The position numbers and the translations under genes are program-made. Shown piece after piece: positions 38,283 to 51,057 of a stretch of DNA of 64,000 nucleotides (positions are counted from its first letter, which is position 1; every line of letters starts with the position of its first letter). The notes under the pieces were generated by a model that worked only from the letters and a program-made list of their open reading frames with translations, did not search any database and was not told where the DNA came from. Location: contig NC_080682.1 in assembly GCF_030445035.2 (NCBI RefSeq), forward strand, positions 30,796,770-30,860,769. Direction: 5' to 3'. This DNA comes from Dasypus novemcinctus (lineage: Eukaryota; Chordata; Mammalia; Cingulata; Dasypodidae).

Positions 38283-38575
38283 GATTATGTATCATTTTGT
38301 TGTAAATCTGCAAGATTTTCTGTATATATTTTGGATAATGAATGTTTCTCAGGTACATAATTTCCAAATTTTTTAAATCATTCTGTAGATTTTGTTTTTA
38401 CTTACTTGATAAAGAACATTTGTTCACCATATTTTAAAAATATTTGTGAAGTCCCAAATATCTATACTTTTGTTTTAATTTGCTCCTGATTTTTGGTGTA
38501 CATGCTAAGGAATTATTGTCTAACACAATAGCCTACAGAGGTTAAATTATGTTTCCCTCTAGAAGATTTTCTTAG

Positions 38576-39599
38576 TTTCCTAGTGGCCAAAGGAAATGCC
38601 ATAAAATGGCTTGGATTAAATTATGGATTAACCACAAATAATGAGTTAGGAAGTGCTCCTTCTGATTAATTTTTTTGGAATGTTGGTATTTTTGGAACAC
38701 TGGAGCATTTCTGAGACTTTGTCTTGTCCTGGACTTCTTTTTGGGTCTTAGAATCCCCATTTACTAGAATTGGAATTCCTCCCCTATCCCTGTGAAATAG
38801 AATTTCCCCCTTCTGGATGCTTCATTGTAAGAACAAAAGCCAGGATTTCTGTGCTTCAGGCAGATTTGAATTAATTGTTTCTTACACTATTTTAACAATT
38901 ACAATCTGATCTGCCTGCAGGGACAGTTCTGGGAAGAGCAAGAAGGAGATAAGACTCCAGAGTCACCATTTTTGGCTGCCACTAGATTGACTGGAAGTTA
39001 TACACATGCTCCTGTATGCCCAAAGGGGATATTCTGCTTCCTCCAAAACAACTCAGTGATCCACAATAAAAATTTAGGTCCACTACACAAAGTGTCACTG
39101 AGGGGATAGATTAGAGGTGAATTTGTGGTATCAGATTTAGGTTGCATTTTTTGATTCAGGACTAATCCTGTTACAGCAATTATTTAACTATTTTTCTGGA
39201 ATTTTGAGGATAATAGTTTGGACCTTGATTGTAATTTTTCAAATATTCTGTTGGTGAACAGAAACTGGAGTTCCTTATGCTGCCATCTGAATTTTTGAGA
39301 AGCATTCATAATAATCTTAAGAGCAATAAAATAATTAAAGGATGCAAATTTTATCCTTAGAGAAACATTGACAATATAATGAAATGAAATATGGTTAAAA
39401 AATCCAACAGAAAAATAGATTTTAATATTAAATATTATATTAGCTAAAAAGAAACCATGGAAGAAGAATAGAATTACAAAATTTTGACATGAAATGTCAA
39501 ATAAATAATAATTTTAAATGTAAGGGACTAATCACTCCAATTAAAGGCCTTGCAATTATTTCAATCAAAATGTAATGGACAACTACATTGTTACTGGAT
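38576..39599. other. Unassigned interval, possible eroded LTR at left
   Basis: The first 100 bases ('cctagtggccaaagg...ataaaatggcttgg') loosely resemble the start of a MaLR-type LTR in antisense. The rest was not recognised. No gene. Confidence 0.35.
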
Positions 39600-40190
39600 T
39601 TTGTTTCAGTTCTTGGCTACCCTGCAGAAATGAATTTCAAGAACACACCAGGGGAAGTAGGCCAGTAATTTATTCAGGTAGGGAGGGAAGAGAAATGGGA
39701 GAAAATAACTGAGCAGGGGTCCCAGGTAGAGAGGAAAGGGCTGAAAAGTAATAAAAAGGACTGATTTACAGGCTACAATTTCCCAATATAGGTTATAAAT
39801 GCCCATGTTTTACTTGCATGATGATTCAAGTGGGGAAGAAGGCAGCTGGAATCTGGGTCCAGAGGCAAGAGAGCACATGAGAGAGCTTAAGCCCTGTGCC
39901 TGCCTTTTGAACTGTTAATTATCCCACCCCTTTGCTAATGGCAGGGGAGGAGTGCCAGCTGTTTGTAGTTTTGGCTGCTTATTTCCCCCATCAATCTCCC
40001 AGGAGGGCCCAATGATAAAGTCCTTGGAGGATATCTGGGGCTTCTCCTGGCTTCTGGAGCAAGTCTTCTTCTGAGTGGCAGAATTTTGGGGCAGGGTCTT
40101 CTAGTAGCCATCTTGGGATTATTTATGTCCACATGGACTTCTTGCCAGGTTCCAGATCCATCTATTGAATCCCTATCTTACTAGCCTGCT
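39600..40190 (-). mobile_element. Possible LTR, antisense (low confidence)
   Basis: A block less AT-rich than its surroundings with 'agtaatttattcagg' near the left and promoter-like sequence to the right. The composition contrasts with both flanks, suggesting an insertion. Family not identified. Confidence 0.3.
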
Positions 40191-41459
40191 TCAATATGAT
40201 GTTTCTAAGTAATAGATGAATAGCAAAATGATGTCAAAATGGGTATCAGTAAATATAAGCATCAGAATAAAACTGTAAAATTGCTCTCATATTAGAAAGA
40301 GTAGATCTTTGTATTCCAGACATAGGAATGAGAACATAAAATATTAATAGAGCCAAATTTCCAGAAAATTAGAAAATTCCTTAAGAGCCTCAAATCACAT
40401 CAAAATTGAGAAAATTAAAAGCATAAATGGAATTTAAAAAATAATGACATTGAATAGTTGTCAGGGATAAAGGTAAATTTTGTTGAAATATATGAAAATG
40501 AAGACATGTTTCCTTTCTGTTTCTTACTCCTGATTTCTACAAAAATAATTTTAGTATTGGACATTATATATTTTTTCCCCACAATAAAGATTCAACAAAA
40601 AAACTAATAATAAAATGTTTTTTTTAATTATTCTTTCTTTGACTAATTCCTATATAATTTAAAGTATACTTAATGAACATAAAAACTGATTTGAATGCTG
40701 TTAAGAAAAACTCCCCCATGGTGATTTTCAAGGTAAGAGTAAACTCTATTGAAGTAGATTGATAGAATATCAAAAACCCCAAGGTCATCTATTGTAAAAT
40801 AAATTGATAATGGCCTTTTGCTCTTCAAATAAGTTTTTCTTACAATCACTGAATTTTTGATGAATTCAATAATATACAGTAACCAAATATATATTATTTT
40901 GTCATATCTTGATCCAAGCAATCATGTTCTCCTGAACTTCTGCAGTGTAAACAGCTTCCCTTGTACTATCTGCTTCTCTATCTAAATGAAAATTGATTTC
41001 CTCATCAATAATCAGTGCAAGAGTCACAATAATAGATTTCATCCACTTCTACATAGAAGAAGTAAGCTTTTAGTCATTAATATAATTATAAAAACTACTT
41101 ATCTCAGCAAAGGTTTTTACTTTCTTTTCTCATATTTCTATTAATATAATAAAAGCCAATACATTAAATAATAAAACAAGTTGCACAAACATTGTAGATG
41201 ATTACAATACATATGTTGTGTTAGTGAATTAGTAGATACTCTCACACCTCACTTGAGAACTTCTACCATGATTTCCTTGTGATGCCTCAAAAATGTTCAT
41301 TTATCAGGTGGTACACATTCCTAGAAAGAAGTTTGTTAAGCTGCAGCAATGCAAAATCCAAGAAGTTTTGGGTTTTACAAAAGGCTATTTTAGCATAGGT
41401 CAAGGTGTATTATAAATACTTAATAATAAAGATAGTACCAAAAATTCAGTGTGATAAAT
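40191..41459. other. Gene-free AT-rich interval
   Basis: Nothing recognised before the paralogy with unit A begins near 41460. Confidence 0.5.
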
Positions 41460-43155
41460 GTATATAAATACTTAATCTTAAGTATAAATAAGTTTTATAT
41501 ACACAAAAAAAGATATATGGAAGAAGGTATACCTAAAGAATAACAATATTTATGAATGATTTTGCTTTTTGTCTGAATTTTGTTGTATAATAATTTTGGG
41601 GTAATAAACATTGTTTAATCCTATGACAGTGTTCACTTTAAATGTAAAACTATTTCACTGTATGAAATGTGCTATTGCATGCCTGGTAATGATCTGGCTT
41701 TTCAGATACAGATTAACTTAACATTTCTCTAGAAAAACATACTCTTCTTATCCAGTCAAATTTATAACATCACCAAAGAATACAATAAATGCTACTCAAA
41801 ATTATGTGACTTCTAAGGGGCTTTATAGGCAATTCTGTTTATGTTACAAACTGACACAGATGCATGAGTCTTTGAAGTTTTATCCTTGGCATCATATCAA
41901 GCAGCCTTCCTTTGAAATTGGCTCAAAAGATAACCAAATGTTTCCTTACCAGCAATCCTCAATATAAGTGACCTTGCATTATCAGTGTGCAAGGTAACAG
42001 ATACTCTGCTATACTTATGTTCACAGTAGGTCCCCAGTACACATGTTAGAAATAACTTCCAGTTGAACATCTATTTTACCAGGAACTGAAGAAAAAATTT
42101 AGATTGATTTATTTTACCTTAAAAAAATTATCCAAAAAAATTAAACAACTTATCTCACAGGAAACAAAAGTTACATCATAGAAATTTCAGGCTCTTTAAA
42201 TGGTTTACATCTTTTATTTGTGAGAAAAACTTATAATTGACAAATTTCTATACAAATAATGCTAGAAGAAGTATTGCAACAACTTTAACTTATGGTAGGT
42301 ATTAATCTCAATGTTAGACATTTTTAGTTTTTCTCAAAATACGGGGATATTACTAGAAATATATGCATATATCTATATATATTATGTAGGCCTTACTTAA
42401 GTAATGCTATGATTTGTATAAATGGAAGTATAAAACTTATGGAATGATAGTCATCAAGCAATGTGTGTATATTGAAAATATAATTGCTGGGGGAAATTTG
42501 ATTAAATAATCTGTTAAATAGTATATGAAAATTATCAGTAATGTGTGCTTTTTAATAATATACGTAAGGTTTTAATTTCTGATATGTCATTTGTACTAAG
42601 TAATATTGGATAGAAAAGAACAGTAATGATACATTAAAACTCTGTAATTGTTAATTCCATGAGTAACATTTTTTCTATTTGCTGAAATTAAATATAAGGA
42701 AGATGGAGTGTTATGAGCATGATCTGTGGATTCAAACTATCTTGGTAGAATCACAAAGCCAACAATACTTAAAGGTTGTGACTCCAGGTAAGTTACTTAA
42801 CTTTCTGTGTTTTTTTCTCCTCTAAATTGTGTACAATAGTAATAGCAGATAAATGTAGAAATGAAGAGATGTATTTATAATGGTGTTATGTTCTTTTTTT
42901 ATGGAACATATATATGTGCGTTCCTGTGTTTCTATTATATAATATACAAATATTGATTTTGCCTAATTTAAATTTGGCAGACAAACTAAGAATTTTTCAG
43001 TCATATTTTGCAAATTACTTTTTACTACAATTCTCTGGAATCACTAAGATGGTGTTTTAAAATATGCCAGATCACTCTTATAAACAAAAAGAGTTTGGAA
43101 GTCATTTATTAAGTATCTTCTTTGATTTCTCAACAGTTTTCATCAGTTAAAAGCT

Positions 43156-44068
43156 ATGGATAGTAGGGATAGCACAAATGTGTCTGACTACATCCTTATG
43201 GGATTGACATCTCCAAAGTAATCCCGAGGGTCTTCTTTATATTATTTCTCATGATGTAACTTATTACCTTCCTTGGAAATGGAGGGATGGTAGCAATTAA
43301 TTGCCTCAGTCTCCTTCTTCACACCCCCATGTATTTTTCCCGGACTCGCCTTTCATTGCTTGACCTCAGCTACTCAACAGTCATCACACCTAAAACCTTA
43401 GAGAACTTACTGACTTGAAACAGGTCTATTTCATACATTGGCTACTTCACCGAGATGTCTTTCTTTTTCTTCTTGGCTGTCACTGAATTTTTCTTTCTCT
43501 CTTCAATGACCTATGACTGCTCTGTAGCCATCTGCAATCCTCTTCACTACACAGTTGTTATATGTCCAGGAGGCTCTGCTTCACTCTCATCACTGGGTCC
43601 TACCTGACTGGGTTCACTGAATCATTAGTCAACTTTCTTTTCGTGAATAGTTTGTGTTTCTGCAACTCCTATGTAGTCTATTATTTTTCTGTGGCACAAT
43701 CCCACTTTTAGTCCTATTTTGCACTGATACTCGTGAAGCTAAAATCATGATAAACATTGTTGGTAGTTTTAACATAATGGTGTCTCAACACAATCTCTGT
43801 GTCCTATGTGTCCTTTCTGTCTACTATCCTGAAAATTAATTGCACTTATGAATAATGCAAAGCCTTCTCTACTTGTGCTTCCTACCTCCTGGGACTCGCC
43901 GTCTATTTTGGCACTGCAAGTTTTATTTATTTAAAACCAAAGAGTCCTACTCCTTAGGAAAGGATCAAGTGGCCTCTGTTTTATACTATGGAAATTTCTG
44001 TGCTGAATCCACTCATTTACAGTCTTATGAACAAAGAGGTGAAAAATGTTTTCACTAGAGATATGTAG
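43156..44068 (+). pseudogene. Olfactory receptor pseudogene, full length but broken (unit C)
   Basis: Aligns from start to end with the intact OR at 1682-2626 and keeps its ATG at 43156. Damage seen: stop TAA at 43219-43221; a net one-base loss just after it; stop TAA at 43257-43259 in the shifted frame; stop TGA at 43416-43418; the DRY codons changed to D-C-S near 43514-43522; a two-base insertion near 43562 ('gttgttatatgtcc'); stop TAA at 43853-43855; and TAG at 44066-44068 before the normal end. TM2 HTPMYF and the TM3 region are still readable. It cannot encode a receptor. Confidence 0.93.
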
Positions 44069-44363
44069 AAGAGAGATGTTTTCAGGCAACAGAAATAAAT
44101 GATAATGCTGAATATTTAAGTGCATCTTTTCCATCTTATTTGGGTATTTATTTATTCTATTTCTAAATACAGTAATTAATTTGCATTTTTTGCTGAGCCA
44201 TGCTCTATTAGACCATGCATGATTGGAACATTTCGAAAACATGTTTTCAGAAATCTACATAGTAATTGGAAGCCATAAAATATTTGTTAATTCTGTCATT
44301 TAATTACATGTGATTTTAAGGGCAACTAATAAGTAAAAATAAAATTTTTAAAAAGTCATGTTA

Positions 44364-44756
44364 GGGAAACGGACTTTGGCCCAGTGGTTAGGGCGTCCGT
44401 CTACCATATGGGAGGTCCGCGGTTCAAACCCCGGGCCTCCTCGACCCGTGTGGAGCTGGCCATGCGCAGTGCTGATGCGCGCAAGGAGTGCCGTGCCACG
44501 CAAGGGTGTCCCCCGCGTGGGGGAGCCCCCACGCGCAAGGAGTGCGCCCATGAGGAAAGCCGCCCAGCGTGAAAAGAAAGTGCAGCCTGCCCAGGAATGG
44601 CGCCGCCCACACTTCCTGTGCCGCTGACGACAACAGAAGCAGACAAAAGAAACAAAAGCAGACAAAGAAACAAGACGCAACAAATAGACACCAAGAACAG
44701 ACAACCAGGGGAGGGGGGAAATTAAATAAATAAATAAATCTTTAAAAAAAAAAAAA
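44364..44756 (+). mobile_element. DAS-type tRNA-derived SINE (copy 2)
   Basis: Complete sense copy: head GGGAAACGGACTTTGGCCCA, A-box-like TGGCCCAGTGGTTAGGGC, B-box GGTTCAAACC, CpG-rich body and a poly(A) tail. A 14-bp duplication AAAAAGTCATGTTA lies at 44350-44363 and 44757-44770. Absent from units A and B at the matching place, so it inserted after duplication. It is the most CpG-rich part of the window. Its 60-118 codon frames are not genes. Confidence 0.94.
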
Positions 44757-45865
44757 AAAAAGTCATGTTATTCTTTAAATTGTGTTATAAAAATCCCCAT
44801 GTATATTTCAATAACAGAGAATTTATTATGGAGAGTTCCTTCAGAAATTGTTCCATTTATTCTGTAGCAAAGAAATATACCTCAGTCTTAAAGGGTGATG
44901 CTTTGGACTGAAGAATCCAGGGTTTAGAATTTAGAACTGCCAAATTTTTAACTATATTCCTTTTGTATGTCACTGAAAGTTAAATTGTGTCTTCTCAATT
45001 GTACAAGAAAATAATTCTAAATCCATAGTTATTTTAAATATGGACTCATATGCTGAATGGAAAGAATTTAATACAGTACTAATAAATTTTAACCATGATC
45101 ATCAAAATGCTTACATTCTTGCAAAATTTTGAATGCACAATATCTTTTGTTATGAGAATGTTTTTGGCTAAACTTACTCATAAACCATCAGCTAAAAAGG
45201 AAAACAAGCACTTCAATATTTGGTTTTAAAGCAATATAAAATCTTGTGAAATACCTAAGTTATAGAAAAAAGTATATGTGAACATGGAAGAAAATTTGGA
45301 AGATATTTTAAATTATTAAAGAAAATAGAAATATCAATCATTTCTGAGAGTTTTATTCATATATTTATATATAAAATACACAAAAACATTTCCATTATTC
45401 TGAATAGGAACCCTGTCCATTTTAAGCATTAACTAATATTTCCTTTTAAATATGCCTCTAGGTAATATAGAATTGCAGTTTTACTTTTCTCTACCACACA
45501 GTGCAAATTTAAGAAGGTATGTTTTCATCATTTTCCTATGTTTATCATTTTTAAACATAAGCAGTGATATTAGATATATTTTTGCCTGCAAGTGACTTTT
45601 ATTCTTTTTATATAGTGATTTGTATATCAAATAGAGTGATTTGTATTCTTTTTATATGGTGATTTGTATTCCCTTTCTTCAGATAACTGCATGGACTTCT
45701 CTCATTCTTTTCCTAAAAAAGACAATCCATTACTATCCTATTTACAATCACATCTGCTCCACCCATAATCAAAGCTGTATTTACTTCCCATAGCAGTTAT
45801 CTAACACTGTATATATATATTTTTTTTTTCAGTTCCTTATGTTTTCTTTTCTTTTTTTTCACTTT

Positions 45866-48800
45866 ATATATTTTTTACTTTTTAATTTAAAATTTTTGCC
45901 TTTATTTTTTTGATGTTACATTAAAAAAACATGAGGTCCCCATATACCTCCCACCCCTCTCACCCCACTCCTCCCATAACAACAACATCCTCCATCTTCA
46001 TGGAATATTCATTGCAGTTGGTGAATACATCTCTGAGTACTGCTGCATCACATGGTCAATGGTCCACATTATAGTTTACACTCTCCCCCAGTCCACCCAG
46101 TGGGCCATGGGAGGACATACAATGTTTGGTAACTGTCCCTGCAGCTCCAAGACCTGAAAATGCCCCATATCACATCTCTTCTTCCCACTCCCTACCCACA
46201 GCAGCTACCATGGCCACTTTCTCCAAATCAATGCTACATTTTCTTCGATTATGAATCACAATAGTTCATGAATAGAATATAAATAAGTCCATCTAATCCA
46301 TACTCTATTCATCCATCCTGTGGACCCTGGAATGGTTGTGTCTACTCCACATCAATATTCCACATGGATGATGGATGCAATTCTCCTGCTTTCAGTCGTA
46401 GGCACTCTTGGCTCTCTGGTGTGGTGGTTGACCTTCTTCACGTCCATGTTAGCTGAGTGGGATAAATCCAATAAACCAGAGGGTAAGAGTTGCAAGTCTG
46501 TTGAGGCTCAGGGACTGGCTATGACATGGACAGGTCCCCTGGATATACACTAAACCCCAGCACCAAATGCAGGTCTGGCAAAAGTAACAGGAGAGGCTTA
46601 TGAACAAAGATCACATCTGAGTCCAACTCCATCACACAGAAACACAAACTCCAAAGTAGGGCCAACTGACATGGCACTGAACTCCATCTGCCATGACCAT
46701 AGAACCTGTGGGTCTCTGTAGGCCTCAGAAGAACCAATACCTGGGGTTGTATCTACTTTATCTGTCTCTGGGACTCTGCTCAGGTGTGCATAAGGGCAAC
46801 CCCTCTGATGACCTCCCAGCTCTTTTTTGGAGACTCATAGCCATATAAACTCATTTTTCCTTTCCATTTCCCCCTTTTATTCAGGTCAAAAAGCATTTTT
46901 AATTCCTGGTATATATGTAGGTTGAGATATTCTGCTGGCCCGAGTTGACCCTTTTATTCAAGGTCATTTTCTAGTTACATCATCGGCTGGTACTTGGTAG
47001 TAATCCCTCAGTGCCAGGGAGGCTCATCCCTGGGAGTCATGTCCCACTCTGGGGGGAAGGCAATGCATTTACATGCTGAGTTTGGCTTTGAGAATGGCCA
47101 CATTTGAGCAATATGGAGGCTCTTAGGAGGTAACTCTTATGCACCCTGCAGCTCTAGGCCTTGTTCTTATTTCAGGTGCACAGTCTCACAAGCATAGTCA
47201 TTAGTCTCAAGGGCTCACTGGACTTTCCTTCTTTTTTGGTCTTTGCCGCTACTCTTGGGGGAAGGTTGCTGTTCCATTGGGGAATGTGATAGAGCTTCCC
47301 TGGTTAGGAACTTAGCAGTCCCTCAGTTGTTGTTTTTAACTGTAACCACTATGAAATATCCAAACATTTTTATGTACCCTGGATATAGGCCCTGGAGAAC
47401 TCCCTGTCAACCATGTGTCCCCGGTCAATAAGATCCCACACCAGTATTCCTCCCCTGCCATTGTTGAACCTCTCTGTGATGCAAAACTTCTTAAAAAATG
47501 AAGCCCAATGTATTGCCAGGTTCCATTAATAGTAAAATGGAATATAGTGATATGTTTAAAGGTTAGATATAGAATACATATTAATTTAGAAAAATTAAGG
47601 TAACAATAAATTGGGATATCAAAAAAATAAGAAATGCAAAAGCTTTGTTTATGATGTTTTGCCTTCCATCACTGCAATAAGTGTCACCCTGTATGCAAAT
47701 TGGCAAGGCAGTTTCTTCCATCTTTTCCTCAGTGTCTATGTCCTTTCTTTTTCTTTTTTTTCCTAATTATTAAGTTTCTCTTCACAAAAGTTTTAGATCA
47801 CAGTAATTCATATATACAATATAGTGTTCCCACATATCCAATATAAAACCCTTTTCCCTTCCACAGCAATAATCTTTTTACATGTTCATACTATATTTAC
47901 AGATACTGATGTACAGATATTGAGATAATAGCTTTCAAACGAGGTAGCACTTTGGTTTATATTGTGGTTTATATTTTAGACTATACAATTTTCTAAATTT
48001 TTAGTTATCTTATGTTTTACATTATGATTTACATTTTAGCCTATAGGCCCGTATACATTTTCTGTGTAATTTAACATGTCCTATATACATCCATGCATGA
48101 TCTTGTGGAACACTTACATTGCCCCACAGTTACATTGATTCCTTCTATTCAATACCTCTTTTCCCCTCCCCTCAGGGCCCACAGTGACAATCAATCTTCA
48201 TTGCTTGAAAGGACATGTTCAAAGATACCTGCAACAGTGTTGAGGGCTTGACATGCTCAACTGCCCTAATGCACTGGGAGCCACCATTTCTTTCAAGAGA
48301 TATAATTCCCTCTATTTGAGAACATCAGTCCTCTCCAGGATGTGGGTATACCTTCACTCTCATCATATGGATCTCTAAGCAATGTTATTATCCACTATGA
48401 CAAAACGAGCACTCACACACTCCCTAGAGGCCTATCCTGCATCAGATTCTCCACTTTGAGCATCTTAAACAGGTAACCTTCCTTATATTATTTTTGAAAA
48501 ATTTTTCTCAACATTTTATTCTCAACCCAATACCTGACAATCTCCTATGTTCATATGTCTCCTCACCCTTCCCCCAATTTCTTGGGCAATATATCCATCC
48601 TCCCAACCCTAGCCCCCCTCACACCTACAAAGCCCTACCCAAAGGTATCCCTATGCCCCCATTTTATCCCTTCCTTGTACAAATACTTACCTCCAGCTTA
48701 TCATAGATTTCACCCATGTAGGTGTCAGCTTACATCCTTCCTCTACCCCCCAATTCCTTTAAGCCTATTATCCAGTCTCTAGCTCTCCAAGACAGCTTGG

Positions 48801-50040
48801 CTTATTAATTACATATCATTGAGGTTATGTATTATTTGTCCTTCAATGCCTGGGTTGCTTCACTCAACATAAGGTTCTCAAGATTCATCCATGTTATCGC
48901 ATGTGTTTGTAGTGCATTCATTCTTAAAACTGAGTAGTATTCCATTGAATGTATATACCACATTTTATTTATCCATTCATCTGTTGATTCCAACTTTTGG
49001 CAATAGTGAACAATGCTGCTATGAACATTGGTGTGCATTTATGGGTTTGTGTCCTTGTTTTCAGTTCTACGGGGTATATACCCAGCAATGGAATTGCTAG
49101 GTCATATGGCAAATCTATAGCTACTTTTTTGAGAAACCACCAAAGTATCCTCCAGAATGGTTGGATCCTTCTTCAGTCCCACCAGCAGTGGATGAGTGTT
49201 CCCATTCCTCCACATCCTCTCCAGCATTTGTAGTCTTCTGTTTTTTTCATAGCTGCCATTGTTATGGGAGTAGGATGGTATCTCATTGTAGTTTTGATTT
49301 GCATTTCCCTAATAGCTAGAGATTTGGAGCATTTTTTTCATGTACTTTTTAACCATTTGTATTTCTTCTTTGGAGAAGTGTCTGTTTAAATCTTTTTCCC
49401 ATTTTTTAAAGGGGTTGTTTGTCTTTTTATTTTCAAGATATAGGTGTTCTTTTTATATGCAGGTTATAAGTCTCCTATCAGGTATATGGTCACCAAATAT
49501 TTTCTTCCATGTGTAGGCTCTCTTTTCACTTTCTTGGCAAACTCCTTTGAGGTGAAGAAGGCTTTAATTTTGAGGAAGTCCCACTTATCTATTTGTTCCT
49601 TTGCTGCTGGTGCTTTTAGTGTGAAGTTCATGAAGCCATTTCCTATTACAAGGTCCTGTAGATGCTTCCCTACACTGCTTTCCAAAGTCTTTATGATCTT
49701 GGCTCTTATATTTAGGTCTTTGATCCATCTTGAGTTGATTTTTGTATAAGGTGTGAGTTGGTAATCCTCTTTCATTCTTTTACATAAGGATATCCAGTTC
49801 TCCAGGCACCATTTGTTGAAGAGGCCATTCTCTCCCAGTTGAGAGGGTTTGGTGACTTTATCAAATATTATATGTCTATATATATGAGGATCTATATCAG
49901 AACTCTCAATTCGGTTCCATTGGTCAGTGTGTCTCTCCTTGTGCCAATACCATACTGTTTTCACTACTGTAGCTTTGTAGTATGTTTTGAAGTCAGTTAG
50001 TGTGATTCTGTCCACCTGTGAAGCCAGTCTAATGTGAGTC
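45866..50040 (-). mobile_element. L1, 4.2 kb, 5'-truncated
   Basis: The 3' end is at the left (poly(T) near 45880) and the 5' truncation near 50040. A 195-codon minus frame (49464-50051) is the C-terminal third of ORF2p, with recognisable LTDFKTYYKATVVKT, LFNKWCLENW and LTPYTKINSRWIKDLN stretches. ORF2 continues broken to about 48832 (MEYYSVLRMN, WMNLENLML). About 2.9 kb of 3' UTR follows. The reverse-transcriptase active site and endonuclease are missing, so it is not autonomous. Same family as the L1 at 19704. Confidence 0.92.
49464..50020 (-). pseudogene. L1 ORF2p C-terminal fragment
   Basis: The longest open frame in the L1 (about 195 codons). It covers the segment after the reverse-transcriptase domain, before the Cys-rich C terminus. 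Part of a truncated retrotransposon, with no function expected as a separate gene. The first 12 or so residues of the frame come from the junction with the adjoining ERV sequence. Confidence 0.88.
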
Positions 50041-50473
50041 GGGTGGCACACCCCCCGCCGGCACCATCCCCACTGTTCCCTGGCTGGCTGGCCTCAAGCT
50101 CCTGTTCTTGTTCCAATTTACTTTCTTTTATTTCAAATTTACTTATGGACTTAGGAAATATAATAATTTCATCTTTCTCTCCTTCCTCAGATTATAAAGG
50201 ATCTAAAGCTGCCACTATCTGGTGGCATAAGGCCCATACTGATAATGGAATGAATTCCCTTTTTGGATATGCTCTTCTTGAAACTTTCTTTACACATCTC
50301 CACTGTTTCAAATTTAAAACATTATGCCCCTGAGGCTGAAACCAGCAACAATGCTTTTGTATTAAAGCAAACAATTATAGTAATTAATAACTTTATACAG
50401 GCACCCCAGTAACCTTCAACAAAATTTTTAACACTTGAGAATATTCTTCCACATGTTCTGTTTGATTACCCAT
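50041..50473 (-). pseudogene. Betaretrovirus-like (class II ERV) gag 5' fragment
   Basis: A gag ATG lies on the minus strand at 50473, after a leader of about 145 bases from the primer site. The readable matrix stretch includes an EEYSQVLKILLKVTGVPV segment and, in a second open piece (50192-50374), LNLKQWRCVKK and FIPLSVWALCHQIVAALDPL stretches. These match the order of the betaretroviral matrix domain (HERV-K type). At least one stop interrupts it, and it ends abruptly where the minus-strand L1 begins. Confidence 0.72.
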
Positions 50474-50619
50474 TACCCTGATGACTTCACAGAAATGTTA
50501 CTTACTTACTTAATCTTGAAGACTTGAGTCACGCTGCTTTGGATGTCTCACTTGACCCTAAAGGAGGTCTTTTCTGTGGATTCCCAGTATGATTATGGAA
50601 GACTCACTTACTTCTTCAG

Positions 50620-50637
50620 GCCCCACATTGTGCACCA
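50620..50637 (-). promoter_or_regulatory. tRNA-Lys-type primer-binding site of class II ERV
   Basis: The minus strand reads TGGTGCACAATGTGGGGC, differing at three positions from the tRNA-Lys(1,2) primer site used by betaretroviruses. It lies two bases after the LTR end, where a primer site must be. Confidence 0.8.
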
Positions 50638-50639
50638 CT

Positions 50640-51057
50640 TGTTGAAGATTTGGGCCCAAAGAGTATTGGGAATGAAAGAAAGAGAAAAAGGAAAATTTTA
50701 AAAAGAGAAAGGAAGAGAGAGAGCTGGGATCAAGGGGTCTGTGAGTAGAGACTCATCAGACAACTTTATTGTTTATAAGGGGTTCTTTATATACCCCAGT
50801 CTACATGAGAACAAGCAGCAACATGCAGTTAGCTATCAGCATTACTCATAGTCTAAGGAACTCAAAAAATCATATCTCAAGGTACAGGGTCTGAGTGTTC
50901 TATTTACTATAAAGTATATGTGCTCATTTTTATCTCTTCCTGTGACATCATCCTGATAGCCTTCAAGCCTTCAACCACTGCATTCCTTACGTTGCAAGCG
51001 TAGCCATGGAGACAACATGTCTCTACTTGCGAGACCACTGTGTCTCAGTTTCCAACA
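50640..51057 (-). mobile_element. 5' LTR of the class II ERV
   Basis: About 418 bases with a TGTTG...CAACA terminal inverted repeat. On the minus strand there is a TATATAAAG box near 50790, followed about 20 bases later by AATAAA near 50770 and a pyrimidine-rich U5. This short-R layout is usual for betaretroviral LTRs. The 3' LTR and the rest of the provirus are absent. Confidence 0.78.

Larger units (their letters stand above)
35475..38575 (-). mobile_element. Old L1 (L1MA/MB-like), split by three LTRs
   Basis: One antisense L1 3' UTR/ORF2 3' region in four blocks: 35475-35902, 36629-36954, 37536-37635 and 38283-38575. Landmarks run in canonical order: 'aattcagtgatgtta', 'ccctggtaacctttattct', 'ggaataatattcatta', 'attctgtaaggtatatacc', 'cattctaatgggtgtg', 'catcttttcatgtgctta', 'atattttggataatgaat', 'ctagaagattttcttagttt'. 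The blocks join up once the LTRs are removed, showing one parent element. Confidence 0.8.
41460..45860 (+). repeat. Segmental duplication unit C
   Basis: Paralog of 1 to about 6400 of unit A, including 1.7 kb upstream of the OR ('aatcctatgacagtgtt' against 'aatcctatgatggtgtt') and sequence after it, with an internal deletion before 45660-45830 (matches A 6240-6400). A SINE at 44364 and an L1 starting near 45866 interrupt it. Confidence 0.75.

Noticed and set aside
44364-44440. tRNA gene candidate
   Set aside because: A and B boxes belong to the SINE head; no proper cloverleaf and a SINE body follows.
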